Part shown: piece by piece, positions 15,901 through 24,480 of the stretch
How the letters are laid out: every line of letters begins with the position of its first letter
Position numbering within the stretch: the stretch's first letter is position 1
NCBI GenBank assembly: GCA_035310985.1
Contig: DATGDH010000125.1
Span: 1-35,576 of the forward strand
Reading direction: 5' to 3'
Source: DAHVFK01 sp035310985
Lineage (GTDB): Bacteria; Pseudomonadota; Gammaproteobacteria; Burkholderiales; SG8-39
DNA length: 35,576 bases
Program-made: the position numbers and the translations under genes
The notes under the pieces: model-generated
What the model was told of the DNA's origin: nothing
The model's input: only the letters and a program-made list of their open reading frames with translations
Database searches by the model: none

Positions 15901-16616
15901 GCCATGGCTCCATCGACGGCCAGCACCTGGCCCGAGACGTAGGATGCCTCATCCGAGCACAGAAACGCTATCACGCCGGCGACCTCCTGGGGCGTGCCCG
16001 CGCGCCCCATCGGCACCATGCGTGCGATGCGTTCGTCGTCGAAAGCCTTGTGCGCCATGGCCGAGGCGATGATGCCGGGAGCGACGGCGTTCACCGTCAC
16101 GCCGCGGCTGGCGAGCTCTAGGGCGAGGGACTTCACTGCCCCGTGCAAGCCCGCCTTCGCGGCGGCGTAGTTGCTTTGTCCTCGATTGCCCATGATGCCG
16201 GCCACCGAGGTCACGGCGACGATCCGCCCCCAGCGCGTGCGCAGCATCGGCAGCAGCAGAGGGCGGGCTGCGTTGAAAAAGCCGTTCAGCGAAACGCCGA
16301 TGACGCTCGACCACTGCTCGTCGCTCATGCCCGCCATCGGCGCGTCGGCCGTGATGCCGGCGTTGTGCACGAAGATCTGAATCGCGCCACCCTCGAGCAG
16401 GCGCTCGATCCCGGCCGTCGAGACGGCCGGATCGGAGACATCGAATACCACGCTTTCCGCGCTGCCGCCTTGCGCGCGCAGCGCCTCGACCAGCTCCCCT
16501 GCGCGCGCGGGATCGCGGTGCGCATGCACGATGACGTGCGCGCCGCTCCTGGCAAGGCTTCCGCAGATCGCCGCGCCGATGGTTCCTGCGCCGCCTGTCA
16601 CCAGTGCGCGCCTCAT
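15897..16616 (-). CDS. apeQ: 3-oxoacyl-ACP reductase (FabG-type KR, ApeQ-like)
   Basis: A 239-residue short-chain dehydrogenase. The NADPH-binding TGGAGTIG (residues 7-14) and the catalytic set Asn111, Ser137 (VAVTSVAG), Tyr150 and Lys154 (NYAAAK) are all present. It reduces the beta-keto group formed by the ketosynthase in each round of polyene extension. It is encoded between the ApeP-like dehydratase and the glycosyltransferase, with ATGA overlap to the former and GTGA overlap to the latter. The assignment to pigment rather than fatty-acid synthesis rests on this context. Confidence 0.92.
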   Translation of the reverse strand: MRRALVTGGAGTIGAAICGSLARSGAHVIVHAHRDPARAGELVEALRAQGGSAESVVFDVSDPAVSTAGIERLLEGGAIQIFVHNAGITADAPMAGMSDEQWSSVIGVSLNGFFNAARPLLLPMLRTRWGRIVAVTSVAGIMGNRGQSNYAAAKAGLHGAVKSLALELASRGVTVNAVAPGIIASAMAHKAFDDERIARMVPMGRAGTPQEVAGVIAFLCSDEASYVSGQVLAVDGAMA

Positions 16617-17041
16617 GCGTTACCCTGCGGCGCGAGGACGACCGCGGCCCGGCCGCGCAGCAGCTCCTTTTCTCCGGCCTGCACGACGAACTCGTAAAGG
16701 ATCTGCCGCTGCCCGCCGATGAGCCTGCGTGCCGTGAACGTGAGATCGTCGGCGACGTCGTCCAGGCGCTCCACGTGCAGAGTAACGTCCCTTAACGCCG
16801 CGAGCATGCCGGCTCGGGGCGCTTGCGGTTCGACCAGCGCGCCGTGCACTGCCATGGCCTGAGCCGCGTACTCGATCGCGCACAGCGCGTGCAGGACGCC
16901 GCGCTCGCGCAAGGGATGCGCCGGATCGCGATGGTTGATGGCACGGCAGGTGATGCTTTCCTCGTCGAAGCGAACCACTTCGCTCAGCAGGCTCATCGTC
17001 CCACGGTGCGGAATGAGGTCGCGGAATTCCACGCTGCTCAT
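16613..17041 (-). CDS. apeP: hotdog-fold 3-hydroxyacyl-ACP dehydratase (ApeP-like)
   Basis: A 142-residue single-hotdog protein related to FabZ. The catalytic His12 is in LIPHRGTMSLLSEV and the partner Glu57 is in HALCAIEYAAQAMAVHGAL. It removes water to make the conjugated double bonds. In the studied Xenorhabdus system ApeP works as a complex with the smaller ApeI, and an ApeI-like gene is also in this operon. ATG 17041 overlaps the stop of the chain-length-factor gene (ATGA); an ATG two codons upstream (17047) is possible. Confidence 0.88.
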   Translation of the reverse strand: MSSVEFRDLIPHRGTMSLLSEVVRFDEESITCRAINHRDPAHPLRERGVLHALCAIEYAAQAMAVHGALVEPQAPRAGMLAALRDVTLHVERLDDVADDLTFTARRLIGGQRQILYEFVVQAGEKELLRGRAAVVLAPQGNA

Positions 17042-17829
17042 CGGCATGGCGAGGTTTCGACCGTCATGTGTCGGTCGCCTACGTACACGATGGACACGGT
17101 TTGCGCAGCGCCGCCGCGCGACGCCGCGAGCAGCGGCAGGGCTTGCGCGGCCGGGTTCGTCGCGAGCGTCGGCGGCAGCATGTGCGGAAAGCGCGTGAGC
17201 TCCGGCCCCGCACCAAGCGAGACCCGCCAGCGCGCGAGCGCCCGTCTCCCGGGGGCGGGTGAAAGCAGCAGTGCCACGCCGAAGGGCAGCCTGATGTCGC
17301 GCAGTGCGGCCAACGGCTCTGGAAAAGGCAGATCGCAAGCGACGAGCAGCACGGACGCCTGCTCCGAGAGCACGAGAGCGACGGACTCGAGCAGGCCCAC
17401 GGCGAACGAAGCGTCGTGGCCGCAAAGCGCCATCGAGCGCTGCCGCGAGCCCGTGCTGATGCTCCAATAGCCGGGGGCCGCGTTGTGCACGGAGTTGTGG
17501 AACATCGTCGGGGAGACCTCGCGCTCCGGCGCGGTGACCGCCTCGCACAGCTTGTGCACGATTTCGCCGTCCCCGGAGCTCGAGGAGAACACCATGGCGA
17601 CCTCCGCCGCGGTGCGCTCGGCGCCTGCGAGCGCTTCGTGCGCCACCGCAAGCGCCCAGCGAACGAGCTGCGGAATGCGGCGGCGCTCGTTGGGCGGCAG
17701 CTGGGGCGGATTGGGCCGCGGGAGCTCGGCGCGATGCGGCAGCTCGCCGTCCAGCACACGGCGCGCGGTGGCCCAGTCGGGCAATCCCGGGCCGAGTATG
17801 CCGACCGACTCCAGATAGACGGCGTTCAC
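17038..17829 (-). CDS. ketosynthase-like chain-length factor (ApeC-like)
   Basis: A 263-residue, shortened ketoacyl-synthase-fold protein of the kind paired with a full ketosynthase in aryl-polyene systems. It has the characteristic SPTMFHNSVHNAAPGYWSI, but the usual catalytic Cys in a TACSSS-type context is missing, so it should be inactive by itself and act as partner or length-setting subunit. The start is GTG 17829, overlapping the ketosynthase stop as GTGA, which suggests coupled synthesis of the two subunits. A longer frame upstream runs through the ketosynthase gene and is a shadow. A true enzymatic role cannot be ruled out by sequence. Confidence 0.85.
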   Translation of the reverse strand: MNAVYLESVGILGPGLPDWATARRVLDGELPHRAELPRPNPPQLPPNERRRIPQLVRWALAVAHEALAGAERTAAEVAMVFSSSSGDGEIVHKLCEAVTAPEREVSPTMFHNSVHNAAPGYWSISTGSRQRSMALCGHDASFAVGLLESVALVLSEQASVLLVACDLPFPEPLAALRDIRLPFGVALLLSPAPGRRALARWRVSLGAGPELTRFPHMLPPTLATNPAAQALPLLAASRGGAAQTVSIVYVGDRHMTVETSPCR

Positions 17830-19013
17830 GCCGGCCTCCCGAGCAGCAAGCTGCAGTTGCTGCCCCCGAAGCCGAAGGAGTTGCTCAAGACGTAGCGCAG
17901 GTCGCGCATCTCGGCGGCGACAGTCACGCAGCTCGCAAAATCCGGGTCGATGCGATCCAGGTTCAGCGTGCCGGGAACTAGGCGCGCCTCCAGGCACAGC
18001 GCGCAAATGATCGCTTCGACAATGCCCGCGGCGCCGAGGGTATGGCCTGTCCAACCCTTGGTCGAGCTGCACGGTACCGAGGCGCCGAACAGGCGGAAAA
18101 TTGCGCGATCCTCGATGCGGTCGTTCGCCGGTGTTCCGGTGCCGTGCATGTTGATGTAGTGCACCTCGCCCGGCGCGACGCCGGCGCGCCGCAACGCAAA
18201 TTGCATTGCGGCGTACGCGCCGTCGCCGCTCGGGTCGGGCGAGGACATGTGGAACGCGTCCGAGCTCTCGCCATAGCCGAGCAGAGCGACGCCGCCCTGC
18301 GCGCGTCCCGGGCGCTCGAGCAGGGCGAAGCCTGCGGCCTCCCCGATCGAGATGCCGTCGCGCGCCGCGTCGCAGGGCCGGCACGGCTGGCGCGACAGGA
18401 GGTCGAGGGAGTCGAAGCCGTACAACGTCGTCAGACACAGGCTGTCGACGCCGCCGACCACCGCAGCGTCCGCGTAGCCCGCTTCGATCATGCGGGCCGC
18501 GCTGGCGAACACTTTGGCGCTCGAGGAGCATGCCGTAGAAATCGCCGCAGCGGGCCCGCTGAGCTCGAGATAGCGCTGCACGAAATCGGCGACCGAAAAG
18601 AGGTTGAGCGAGTAGCGCTCCTTGAACCATCCTGGGAGCGCGCCGCTGTGGGGGTCGCGCTGTCGATAGGCGCGCTCGCAGTGCTCCATGCCCGAGGTGC
18701 TGGTTCCGACGAACACGGCGATGCGTTCCGGGCCGTAGCGTGCGCGCGCTTGCGTGACTGCGGCGTCGAAACCGTCCTGCCGCAAGCCGAGCTGCGCCAG
18801 GCGGTTGTTGCGGCAGTCGAACTCGGCGAGCCGCGAGACCACCGGCTCTTCCTCGACGCCGCTTACGCGCCCGATCCAGGTGTCGAGCGTGACGCCGTCC
18901 AGATCCATGGGGCGCAGACCGCCGCGCCGCTCGCGCAGGGCGCCGAGCGTCGCGGCACGGCCGAGCCCAAGCGGATTCGCCGTCGAGAAGTGAGTCATGA
19001 GTAATGGCCGCAC
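17826..19013 (-). CDS. beta-ketoacyl-ACP synthase (ApeO/ApeR-like)
   Basis: A 395-residue thiolase-fold ketosynthase. The full catalytic triad is present: Cys162 (AISTACSSSAK), His290 (INMHGTGTPANDR) and His324 (GWTGHTLGAAG). It performs the decarboxylative condensations that lengthen the polyene. I chose GTG 19013 because GGAG is well spaced upstream and the resulting MRPLLMTHFSTANPLG fits the family start; ATG 18998 is the alternative. It is the only complete ketosynthase in the cluster, whereas well-studied aryl-polyene clusters have two plus the factor. It starts 44 nt after the exporter gene ends. Confidence 0.9.
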   Translation of the reverse strand: MRPLLMTHFSTANPLGLGRAATLGALRERRGGLRPMDLDGVTLDTWIGRVSGVEEEPVVSRLAEFDCRNNRLAQLGLRQDGFDAAVTQARARYGPERIAVFVGTSTSGMEHCERAYRQRDPHSGALPGWFKERYSLNLFSVADFVQRYLELSGPAAAISTACSSSAKVFASAARMIEAGYADAAVVGGVDSLCLTTLYGFDSLDLLSRQPCRPCDAARDGISIGEAAGFALLERPGRAQGGVALLGYGESSDAFHMSSPDPSGDGAYAAMQFALRRAGVAPGEVHYINMHGTGTPANDRIEDRAIFRLFGASVPCSSTKGWTGHTLGAAGIVEAIICALCLEARLVPGTLNLDRIDPDFASCVTVAAEMRDLRYVLSNSFGFGGSNCSLLLGRPA

Positions 19014-19056
19014 GCATAGCTCCGACAGGTCGATCGGACTATACCGGAGGCGGGAT

Positions 19057-21363
19057 CTATTCGGGCCGGCCGGCGAAGGCGGCGGAGAACAGCAGCGCCA
19101 GCACGGCGCCGAGCGCGACCGTCATGCCGATTTCGTGCAGGACCGGAATGCGCGACGCCGCAAGACAGCCGAACGCCGAAAGCGTCGTCGCAGCCGCCAC
19201 CACAACTGAGCGCTGCGCGCGCCGCTTGTCCGCGTCGTCGGCGTGGCGTCCGGCGAAGAACAGCGCGTAATTCAAGCCGACGCCCACCACCAGCAGAAGC
19301 GCGACGAGGTTGAACAGCGACAGCCTCTTGCCCAGGAGCAAGAGCAGGGCGACGTCCAGCGCCACCGCCGCGAGCGTTGGAGCCATGACGCGCGCGGCGC
19401 GCCGTGCGCCGCCCAGCGCGAGTGCGAGCAGTGCGGCGATGCACGCGAGCCCGAGGGCGATATAGCGCAACGCCTGGTTCTTGTACGTCGTGACGAGCCT
19501 GTTCGACTCCGCCTTCAGGTCGATGAACTCGGCGCCGTGCGTCGACGCTTCCCGCGCCAGCTCGGCGGGCGCAGTCACCGAGCGCAGCGTGGCGAGCGCG
19601 TTCCATCCGTCCTGGTTGCGCACCAGCAACGATTCGACTTTGAAGGCGAGAGCGGTCCCGTCCAGGTCGCGCATATCGAGCAGCGCACCGGAGCGGGCGC
19701 GCGCCACGTCGTCCAGGAACGGCGCGAAGCCGCCCGCACGAAACGGCGAATGCCTGAGCGCGCTGTCGAGCCTCGCGGCGAGCGCCTCCCGCTCGGGCAG
19801 CGCGGCGCGCCGCGCCTCCTGCGTCCGTTCGCTGGGCAGGTAGGTCGAGGGAACGTCGAAGCCGGAAAGCCAGCCCCGGTGTACCGCGTCGTCCAGCCAC
19901 GCGGCCACGGCCTCGCTCGCCTGCAGCGCGGCTTCGCGCGAGGACCCACGGGCGACGACGAGGTAGCGCAAGTCGGGCGCGCCGAGCTCATCGCGCAATT
20001 CGCGGTCCAGGTGCTTGGCCGAGGCGGACACGGGGGTCAGGCTGGAGAGGTCGTCGTCCCACAGCCGGTCGTGCTTCCACGCGACTATTGCGAGCGCCCC
20101 CAGGACCAGCGCGGCCGCGGGTCGGCGCGCACGGCGGGCCGCGTCCGCGAAGCGATCCAGCGACGGGAAATCTCTTCCTGCGGCGGGCAACTCGGGCCGC
20201 ACGGGAACCACGGCTGGCACGATCCAGCGCGTGGCGACGCCCGCCGCGGCTACGCCGGCAACCGTGAACACGCCGAGCTGGGCGAGCCCCGCGAAGCTGG
20301 ACAAGGCCATGGCCAGCGCGCCGAGCACGGTGGTGAGCACGGCGAGCCTCAGCGTCGGTCCGATGCGCGCGAGCGCGTCGCCGAGCGACTCGCCCGGACG
20401 GGCCTGCATGAATAGATAGGTCGGGTAGTCGACCGCTTCTCCGAGCAGGGTCACGCCGAAGCCGAGCGTGATCCCCTGCAGCTTGTCGAAGCCGAGCCCG
20501 ACGGCGGTCACTCCGATCACCAGCCCCGTTGCGGCTGGAAGGAAGCTCACCGCGAGAATCGCGAGGGACCGGTAAGCCGCATAGAGGATCGCGAGCACGA
20601 GTGCGGCGCCGAGCAGCGACAGGCGCCAGACGTCCGAGTCGACGGTGTCGCGGATGTTCGCCGCGAAGACGCCCGGACCGGACAACAGGATGCGGCCGGT
20701 TGCCGGCCGCGTCGCCGCGTAAGCTGCCTCGATCGTTTGTACTACGCGGCGTTGAGCGTCGGCGTCGAATGCCGGTGCGCGGCTCTGCGCGACGAGCAGC
20801 GCCCGGTGCCCGTCGCGCGAGAACCAGACGCCGTGCCGGGTAACCGGCCCCGCGTCCTGGGCGAACTGGCGCAAGACCTGCGCCATTTCACCTGTCGGGT
20901 CCGCCGGCATAGCGGCGCGCACGAGCACCCCCGCCGACGTACCGAGCAGCCGGTAGGTCTCGGCGAACGCCGCCTCGAGACCTTCGACCGAAAAGCGCTC
21001 GGGACGGACCGCGGCGCTGAGCAGATACCGGTGTTCGAACAGCAGCGCCTGCTCCTTGCTGCCCGCTCCGGTCGCGCCGTTGCTCACGTACCCAAACTCG
21101 CCGCTTGCGTTAAGCCTGCGGGCGAGCTCGCCGCTGGTGCGCGCCAGTGCATCCTCCGGGGCACCCTCCAGCCCGACCAGGATGAGGCGCGACGCGGCGC
21201 CATCGCGCAGCTGGCCGAGCAGGATCCGCTGCGCCGGTGTTGCCGACGCAGGCAGGAAGGCGGATAGGTCGGTCGTGAGCGTCAGATGGCCATACAGCCA
21301 GGCACCGCAGGCGCCGAGCACCAGGAGCCAGGTGGCAATGAGCACGCGCGCGCCGTTCGTCAA
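19057..21363 (-). CDS. MMPL/RND-family exporter of the aryl-polyene operon
   Basis: A 768-residue inner-membrane protein with two similar halves, each with one N-terminal helix (ARVLIATWLLVLGACGAWLY at the first), a large periplasmic loop, and a bundle of about five helices (for example LSLLGAALVLAILYAAYRSL, and the C-terminal GLACIAALLALALGGARR). This is the MMPL arrangement, as in hopanoid and mycolipid exporters. In aryl-polyene clusters it is thought to carry the lipid-linked pigment towards the outer membrane. The likely start is TTG 21363, overlapping the stop of the LolA-like gene; the in-frame ATG at 21414 would add 17 charged residues before the first helix. Confidence 0.87.
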   Translation of the reverse strand: MTNGARVLIATWLLVLGACGAWLYGHLTLTTDLSAFLPASATPAQRILLGQLRDGAASRLILVGLEGAPEDALARTSGELARRLNASGEFGYVSNGATGAGSKEQALLFEHRYLLSAAVRPERFSVEGLEAAFAETYRLLGTSAGVLVRAAMPADPTGEMAQVLRQFAQDAGPVTRHGVWFSRDGHRALLVAQSRAPAFDADAQRRVVQTIEAAYAATRPATGRILLSGPGVFAANIRDTVDSDVWRLSLLGAALVLAILYAAYRSLAILAVSFLPAATGLVIGVTAVGLGFDKLQGITLGFGVTLLGEAVDYPTYLFMQARPGESLGDALARIGPTLRLAVLTTVLGALAMALSSFAGLAQLGVFTVAGVAAAGVATRWIVPAVVPVRPELPAAGRDFPSLDRFADAARRARRPAAALVLGALAIVAWKHDRLWDDDLSSLTPVSASAKHLDRELRDELGAPDLRYLVVARGSSREAALQASEAVAAWLDDAVHRGWLSGFDVPSTYLPSERTQEARRAALPEREALAARLDSALRHSPFRAGGFAPFLDDVARARSGALLDMRDLDGTALAFKVESLLVRNQDGWNALATLRSVTAPAELAREASTHGAEFIDLKAESNRLVTTYKNQALRYIALGLACIAALLALALGGARRAARVMAPTLAAVALDVALLLLLGKRLSLFNLVALLLVVGVGLNYALFFAGRHADDADKRRAQRSVVVAAATTLSAFGCLAASRIPVLHEIGMTVALGAVLALLFSAAFAGRPE

Positions 21364-21956
21364 TCCGTCGCCTCGTCGATTTCCGTCACGGTCCGGTCGC
21401 CGCTCGCCTCCCATACCTCGATGCGCTGCAGGCGCGCGCCTGAGCCCCAGACGCTGACCGCGCTGATGTAGCGCGCAATGGCGGCAGTACGCGGCTTGAG
21501 CCGCAGCTGCCAGTCGTCGTGCGTCCCGGTCACCGCGACGACGAAGTTGCGCTCAAGGCCGGCCAAGTCGCCCGCGCGCGTCGCGCGCACCGCTTCGATC
21601 AGCGCATCGATGCCCGCGGTGGCAGCCCCGACATTGATCTCCCTGCGGCCGGCAGCCGCGCTGTCGATCGTCAGCCGATCGCCCCGCAGCGCGATGCGCT
21701 CCTTCTGGGGCGACACGACGAGCTTTTCGAGCTGATCCGGGCGCCGGTACGTCAGGCTGCCGCGCGAAACCAGCGGCGACTTGAGCAACGGGCTGTAGCG
21801 CGTTTCGACGAAAGTCGCACGTGCAGTCTGGACGCCCGCCAACATTCGCATCAGTCGGAACTCGTCGAGGGGTCGTTGAGCTGCGGCACCGGAGAGCATG
21901 ACCGCCGCGAGCGCCGCGGCGGCTGCCTTAGCGAGGAGTCTCGTTCCAGTAGTCAT
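21360..21956 (-). CDS. LolA-like outer-membrane lipoprotein carrier-type protein
   Basis: A 198-residue periplasmic protein with signal peptide (MTTGTRLLAKAAAAALAAVMLSG, then AAA). The mature part has the LolA fold signature: an amphipathic start, VQTARATFVETRYSPLL, then SRGSLTYRRPDQLEKLVVSPQ, and GDRLTID. True LolA moves lipoproteins; this variant belongs to the group found beside MMPL exporters in pigment clusters and probably takes the hydrophobic product across the periplasm. It overlaps the acyltransferase gene upstream by 29 nt and the exporter start downstream by 4 nt. Confidence 0.85.
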   Translation of the reverse strand: MTTGTRLLAKAAAAALAAVMLSGAAAQRPLDEFRLMRMLAGVQTARATFVETRYSPLLKSPLVSRGSLTYRRPDQLEKLVVSPQKERIALRGDRLTIDSAAAGRREINVGAATAGIDALIEAVRATRAGDLAGLERNFVVAVTGTHDDWQLRLKPRTAAIARYISAVSVWGSGARLQRIEVWEASGDRTVTEIDEATD

Positions 21957-22842
21957 AGAAGTTGAACCAGTTGTAGGGCGAGCGGCGCGCGTAGCGCTCG
22001 AGCCGCTCGACGTAGCGGGCGAGACACTGCAGCGCCCAGGCCTCGCGCGCGCCCTTCGTCACGGCAGATCCTTCCACCAGCTCTTCCAGAAACACCTCGT
22101 AGCGCGCTGCGCCCCCGTACAGGCCGAAGAAAGTGACTACGGGTGCGCCGACGGTGCCCGCGATCAGCAGGGGCCCGAGAGGGAAGTCGGCCGGCGCACC
22201 GAGAAAGTTGCACGCCTGGACCCGCGCTCCGCGCAGGGGCCGGTCGCCGAGGAAACCCACGATCTCGCCTCGCCCCAGGCATTCGCTCACCTTCAGCATG
22301 GTATCGGGCCGGCCGGGCGCGATCACCCGCTCGCGCAGCTCCGGCGCCATGCGCGAAAATGCCCGGGTCGTGTGGGAAGCGTCCGGCGAGTGCATGACGA
22401 CGTTGATGGCTCGAAATCCGGCGTTCCTGCCAAGCGCACGCAGCAAGTCGAAGCTGCCGAGGTGTGAGCCGAGCAGGATGCAGCCCCGCCCGGAACGAAG
22501 GAGTTCGATCACCCGCTCGGCGCCGTGCACCTTCACGTCGAACAGCCGTTCGCGCCCCGTCAGCAGGAAGACGCGGTCGTGTATCGTCGACGCGAAGGTG
22601 TGGAAGTGGCGCAGTACGTCGGCCGGGCGCGGCTCCCGGCCGAGCGCGCGGCGCAGAAACGCTTTCGAGGCGCGCCGCGCACGCGATGCAAAGGCGACGA
22701 AATACCAGCTGATCGGATAAAGCAGCCAGCGGGTCGCGCCGCGCCCCAGGGCGACGCTCAGCCAGGCGATGAGGCCGACCGAGAGCGGGGTGCCCCGCTC
22801 GCGCTCGGCGTCCCAGGCCGACTGTGTAACGACCTTAGTCAG
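21928..22842 (-). CDS. lysophospholipid acyltransferase-family protein (LPLAT), probable CTG start
   Basis: A protein of about 304 residues. The frame is open from 22878 to 21928, and the N-terminal part reads as a real acyltransferase: ERGTPLSVGLIAWLSVALG, then LLYPISWYFVAFASRARRA, FLRRALGREPRP and VLRHFHTFASTIHDR. The catalytic HxxxxD is HLGSFD (His127-Asp132). Yet this region has no ATG, GTG or TTG before the GTG at 22536, which would remove a third of the protein and the first helix. CTG 22842, overlapping the stop of the dehydratase gene, gives MTKVVTQSAWDAERERG and the expected length. An indel or sequencing error is the other explanation. The enzyme probably acylates the pigment or its lipid anchor. 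Confidence 0.78.
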   Translation of the reverse strand: MTKVVTQSAWDAERERGTPLSVGLIAWLSVALGRGATRWLLYPISWYFVAFASRARRASKAFLRRALGREPRPADVLRHFHTFASTIHDRVFLLTGRERLFDVKVHGAERVIELLRSGRGCILLGSHLGSFDLLRALGRNAGFRAINVVMHSPDASHTTRAFSRMAPELRERVIAPGRPDTMLKVSECLGRGEIVGFLGDRPLRGARVQACNFLGAPADFPLGPLLIAGTVGAPVVTFFGLYGGAARYEVFLEELVEGSAVTKGAREAWALQCLARYVERLERYARRSPYNWFNFYDYWNETPR

Positions 22843-23134
22843 CGTTGCCCGCTGCGAAGCGCAGCGTCCCCGAGGCGATCAGGATCGCGCCGCGATGTAC
22901 ACGGAAACCGATCGACACTGCGTCCTTGCGCTCGAATTCGATCTCGAAGCGATCGCCCGGGCGCAGTGGCGCGTGAAACTTGGCCACGGGGATCGCCGCG
23001 AGCGGCGCGGGCGCGAGCTGCGCGGCGGCGCGCGCGACGCGTGCGAGCAGCAGCACCCCCGGCACCATCGGATTGCCGGGAAAGTGCCCTGCCAGCGCCG
23101 GGTGGCCCGCCTCGATGGCGTCGCCGACGCGCAT
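22835..23134 (-). CDS. apeI: small hotdog-fold dehydratase (ApeI-like)
   Basis: A 99-residue hotdog protein with the FabA/FabZ-type helix motif GHFPGNPMVPGVLLL, the likely catalytic His being residue 17. The rest (FHAPLRPGDRFEIEFERK, GTLRFAAG) fits the ApeI family, which forms the dehydratase together with ApeP. I chose ATG 23134, which overlaps the AMP-ligase stop as TGATG; GTG 23137 directly before it is equally possible. Its own stop lies downstream of the apparent CTG start of the acyltransferase. Confidence 0.85.
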   Translation of the reverse strand: MRVGDAIEAGHPALAGHFPGNPMVPGVLLLARVARAAAQLAPAPLAAIPVAKFHAPLRPGDRFEIEFERKDAVSIGFRVHRGAILIASGTLRFAAGNAD

Positions 23135-24480
23135 CACGCGAGGTTTCGGTTGCGCGCCGCGGCGGCCTCGAGCAGCCCCAGCAGCTCGGCGCGCGCGACC
23201 TTTCCGGTTGCAGTGCGCGGCAGCGCCTCGACCATGATGAGCGGCCGCGGCAGGAAGGCGGGGTCGATGCGCTCGCGCAGCACGCGCAGAATCGCTTCCG
23301 GGTCGCTCCCGGGGGCGACGACCACCGCCGCCAGGCGCGTCGCGCGTTGCGCGGCGCTGCCCGGATCGAAGAAGACTCCGTCCTTGACCCCCGGCACGCG
23401 CAGCAGCTCGCGATTCAATGCCGCGATCGATGCACGCTTGCCGGCGATCTTGGCCATGTCCTCGGGGCGGCCAAGCAGCCTGAACTGCGTCTCGCTCAGG
23501 ACTTCCAGCCGGTCCGGAATCCTGAGCGGTCGGGCGAGGTGACCGCCTTCCACCCAGGTTTCGCCGCCGGCGCTTCGCAGCCGCATTCCGTCGCGCACGC
23601 GCCAGTTCTCCTCAAGCGCCGGGCGGCGCAAGGCGAGGGCGCCGCCTTCCGTGCAGCCGTAAATCTCGTGCACCGGTGCGGACCAGCGCTGTTCTATCCG
23701 TTGTGCGAGCTCCGCCGCCAGCGGCATGGTCGCGCTCAGAATTCCCGCGAGCGGCGGCATTTGCACGCTTTCCCCCGCGCAGGCGCCCAGATGAGCCGGG
23801 GTCGTCACCAGCCAGCGCCGGCCGGGCGCGGCGGCCAGCGCGGCCGCGATGTCGGCCGGCAGCAAAGGGCGGCCGGAGTGCACCGGTACGCCGTTTTGCA
23901 TCGGCAGCATGACGGTCGTCTCCATGCCGTAGATGTGCTGCGGCGGCACCGTGCCGACGATCGAGCACGCTCCGCCCGCGGCCAAGCCCAGGTACGCGCC
24001 GAGCGCGCGCGCGTCGGCGACCAGCGAGCCCCAGGTCTGCGCATGGGGCTGCGGCCGGCCCGTGCTGCCCGAGGTGTACGCGATCAGCGCGAGCCGGTCG
24101 GCGCCGAAGCGCGGCACGTCGAAGGCGCCGCCCGATTGCGCGAAATCCGGCGTCATGATCGCGGGAAGGCCCGGCGGCAGCCCCTCGCCGTCGGACAGGC
24201 AGTACGTGTCCGGTTGGCTGGCGAGCAGGTCGCGCACGGCGCCCGGCGCCCGCGAGTACGGCAGCAGGCTGACCTGCCCTGCGACCATCGCAGCGGCGAA
24301 TCCGAGCATGAAGCTCAGCCTGTCCTCGCACAAGTTGAGCACATGGCGCTTGCGCGGCAGTAGCGCCGCGAGCGCGATCGCGGTGCTGCAAAAGCGGCCC
24401 GCGTCGATCGCCTTGCCTCCCTGCCAGCCGATCGCGTCATCGGCGCGAAAGCGCTCGATCAGGGCGAGTTCAGGGGCCAT
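23134..24480 (-). CDS. apeH: AMP-dependent acyl/aryl-CoA-synthetase-like ligase (ApeH-like)
   Basis: A 448-residue adenylate-forming enzyme. The phosphate-binding loop is YTSGSTGRPQPH (residues 135-146), the aryl/acyl pocket region includes VHEIYGCTEGG, and the C-terminal catalytic lysine is Lys427 in PRTATGKVARAEL. It is shorter than typical CoA ligases (about 500-550 residues), as in other aryl-polyene clusters. It is expected to activate the aromatic starter acid with ATP and load it on the carrier protein. ATG 24480 overlaps the end of the membrane-protein gene by 11 nt. Confidence 0.88.
   Translation of the reverse strand: MAPELALIERFRADDAIGWQGGKAIDAGRFCSTAIALAALLPRKRHVLNLCEDRLSFMLGFAAAMVAGQVSLLPYSRAPGAVRDLLASQPDTYCLSDGEGLPPGLPAIMTPDFAQSGGAFDVPRFGADRLALIAYTSGSTGRPQPHAQTWGSLVADARALGAYLGLAAGGACSIVGTVPPQHIYGMETTVMLPMQNGVPVHSGRPLLPADIAAALAAAPGRRWLVTTPAHLGACAGESVQMPPLAGILSATMPLAAELAQRIEQRWSAPVHEIYGCTEGGALALRRPALEENWRVRDGMRLRSAGGETWVEGGHLARPLRIPDRLEVLSETQFRLLGRPEDMAKIAGKRASIAALNRELLRVPGVKDGVFFDPGSAAQRATRLAAVVVAPGSDPEAILRVLRERIDPAFLPRPLIMVEALPRTATGKVARAELLGLLEAAAARNRNLA

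Noticed and set aside
17038..19017. A single 659-codon fused ketosynthase/factor protein
   Set aside because: The frame is out of register through the real ketosynthase (17826-19013), whose catalytic motifs lie in another frame; the true factor begins at GTG 17829.
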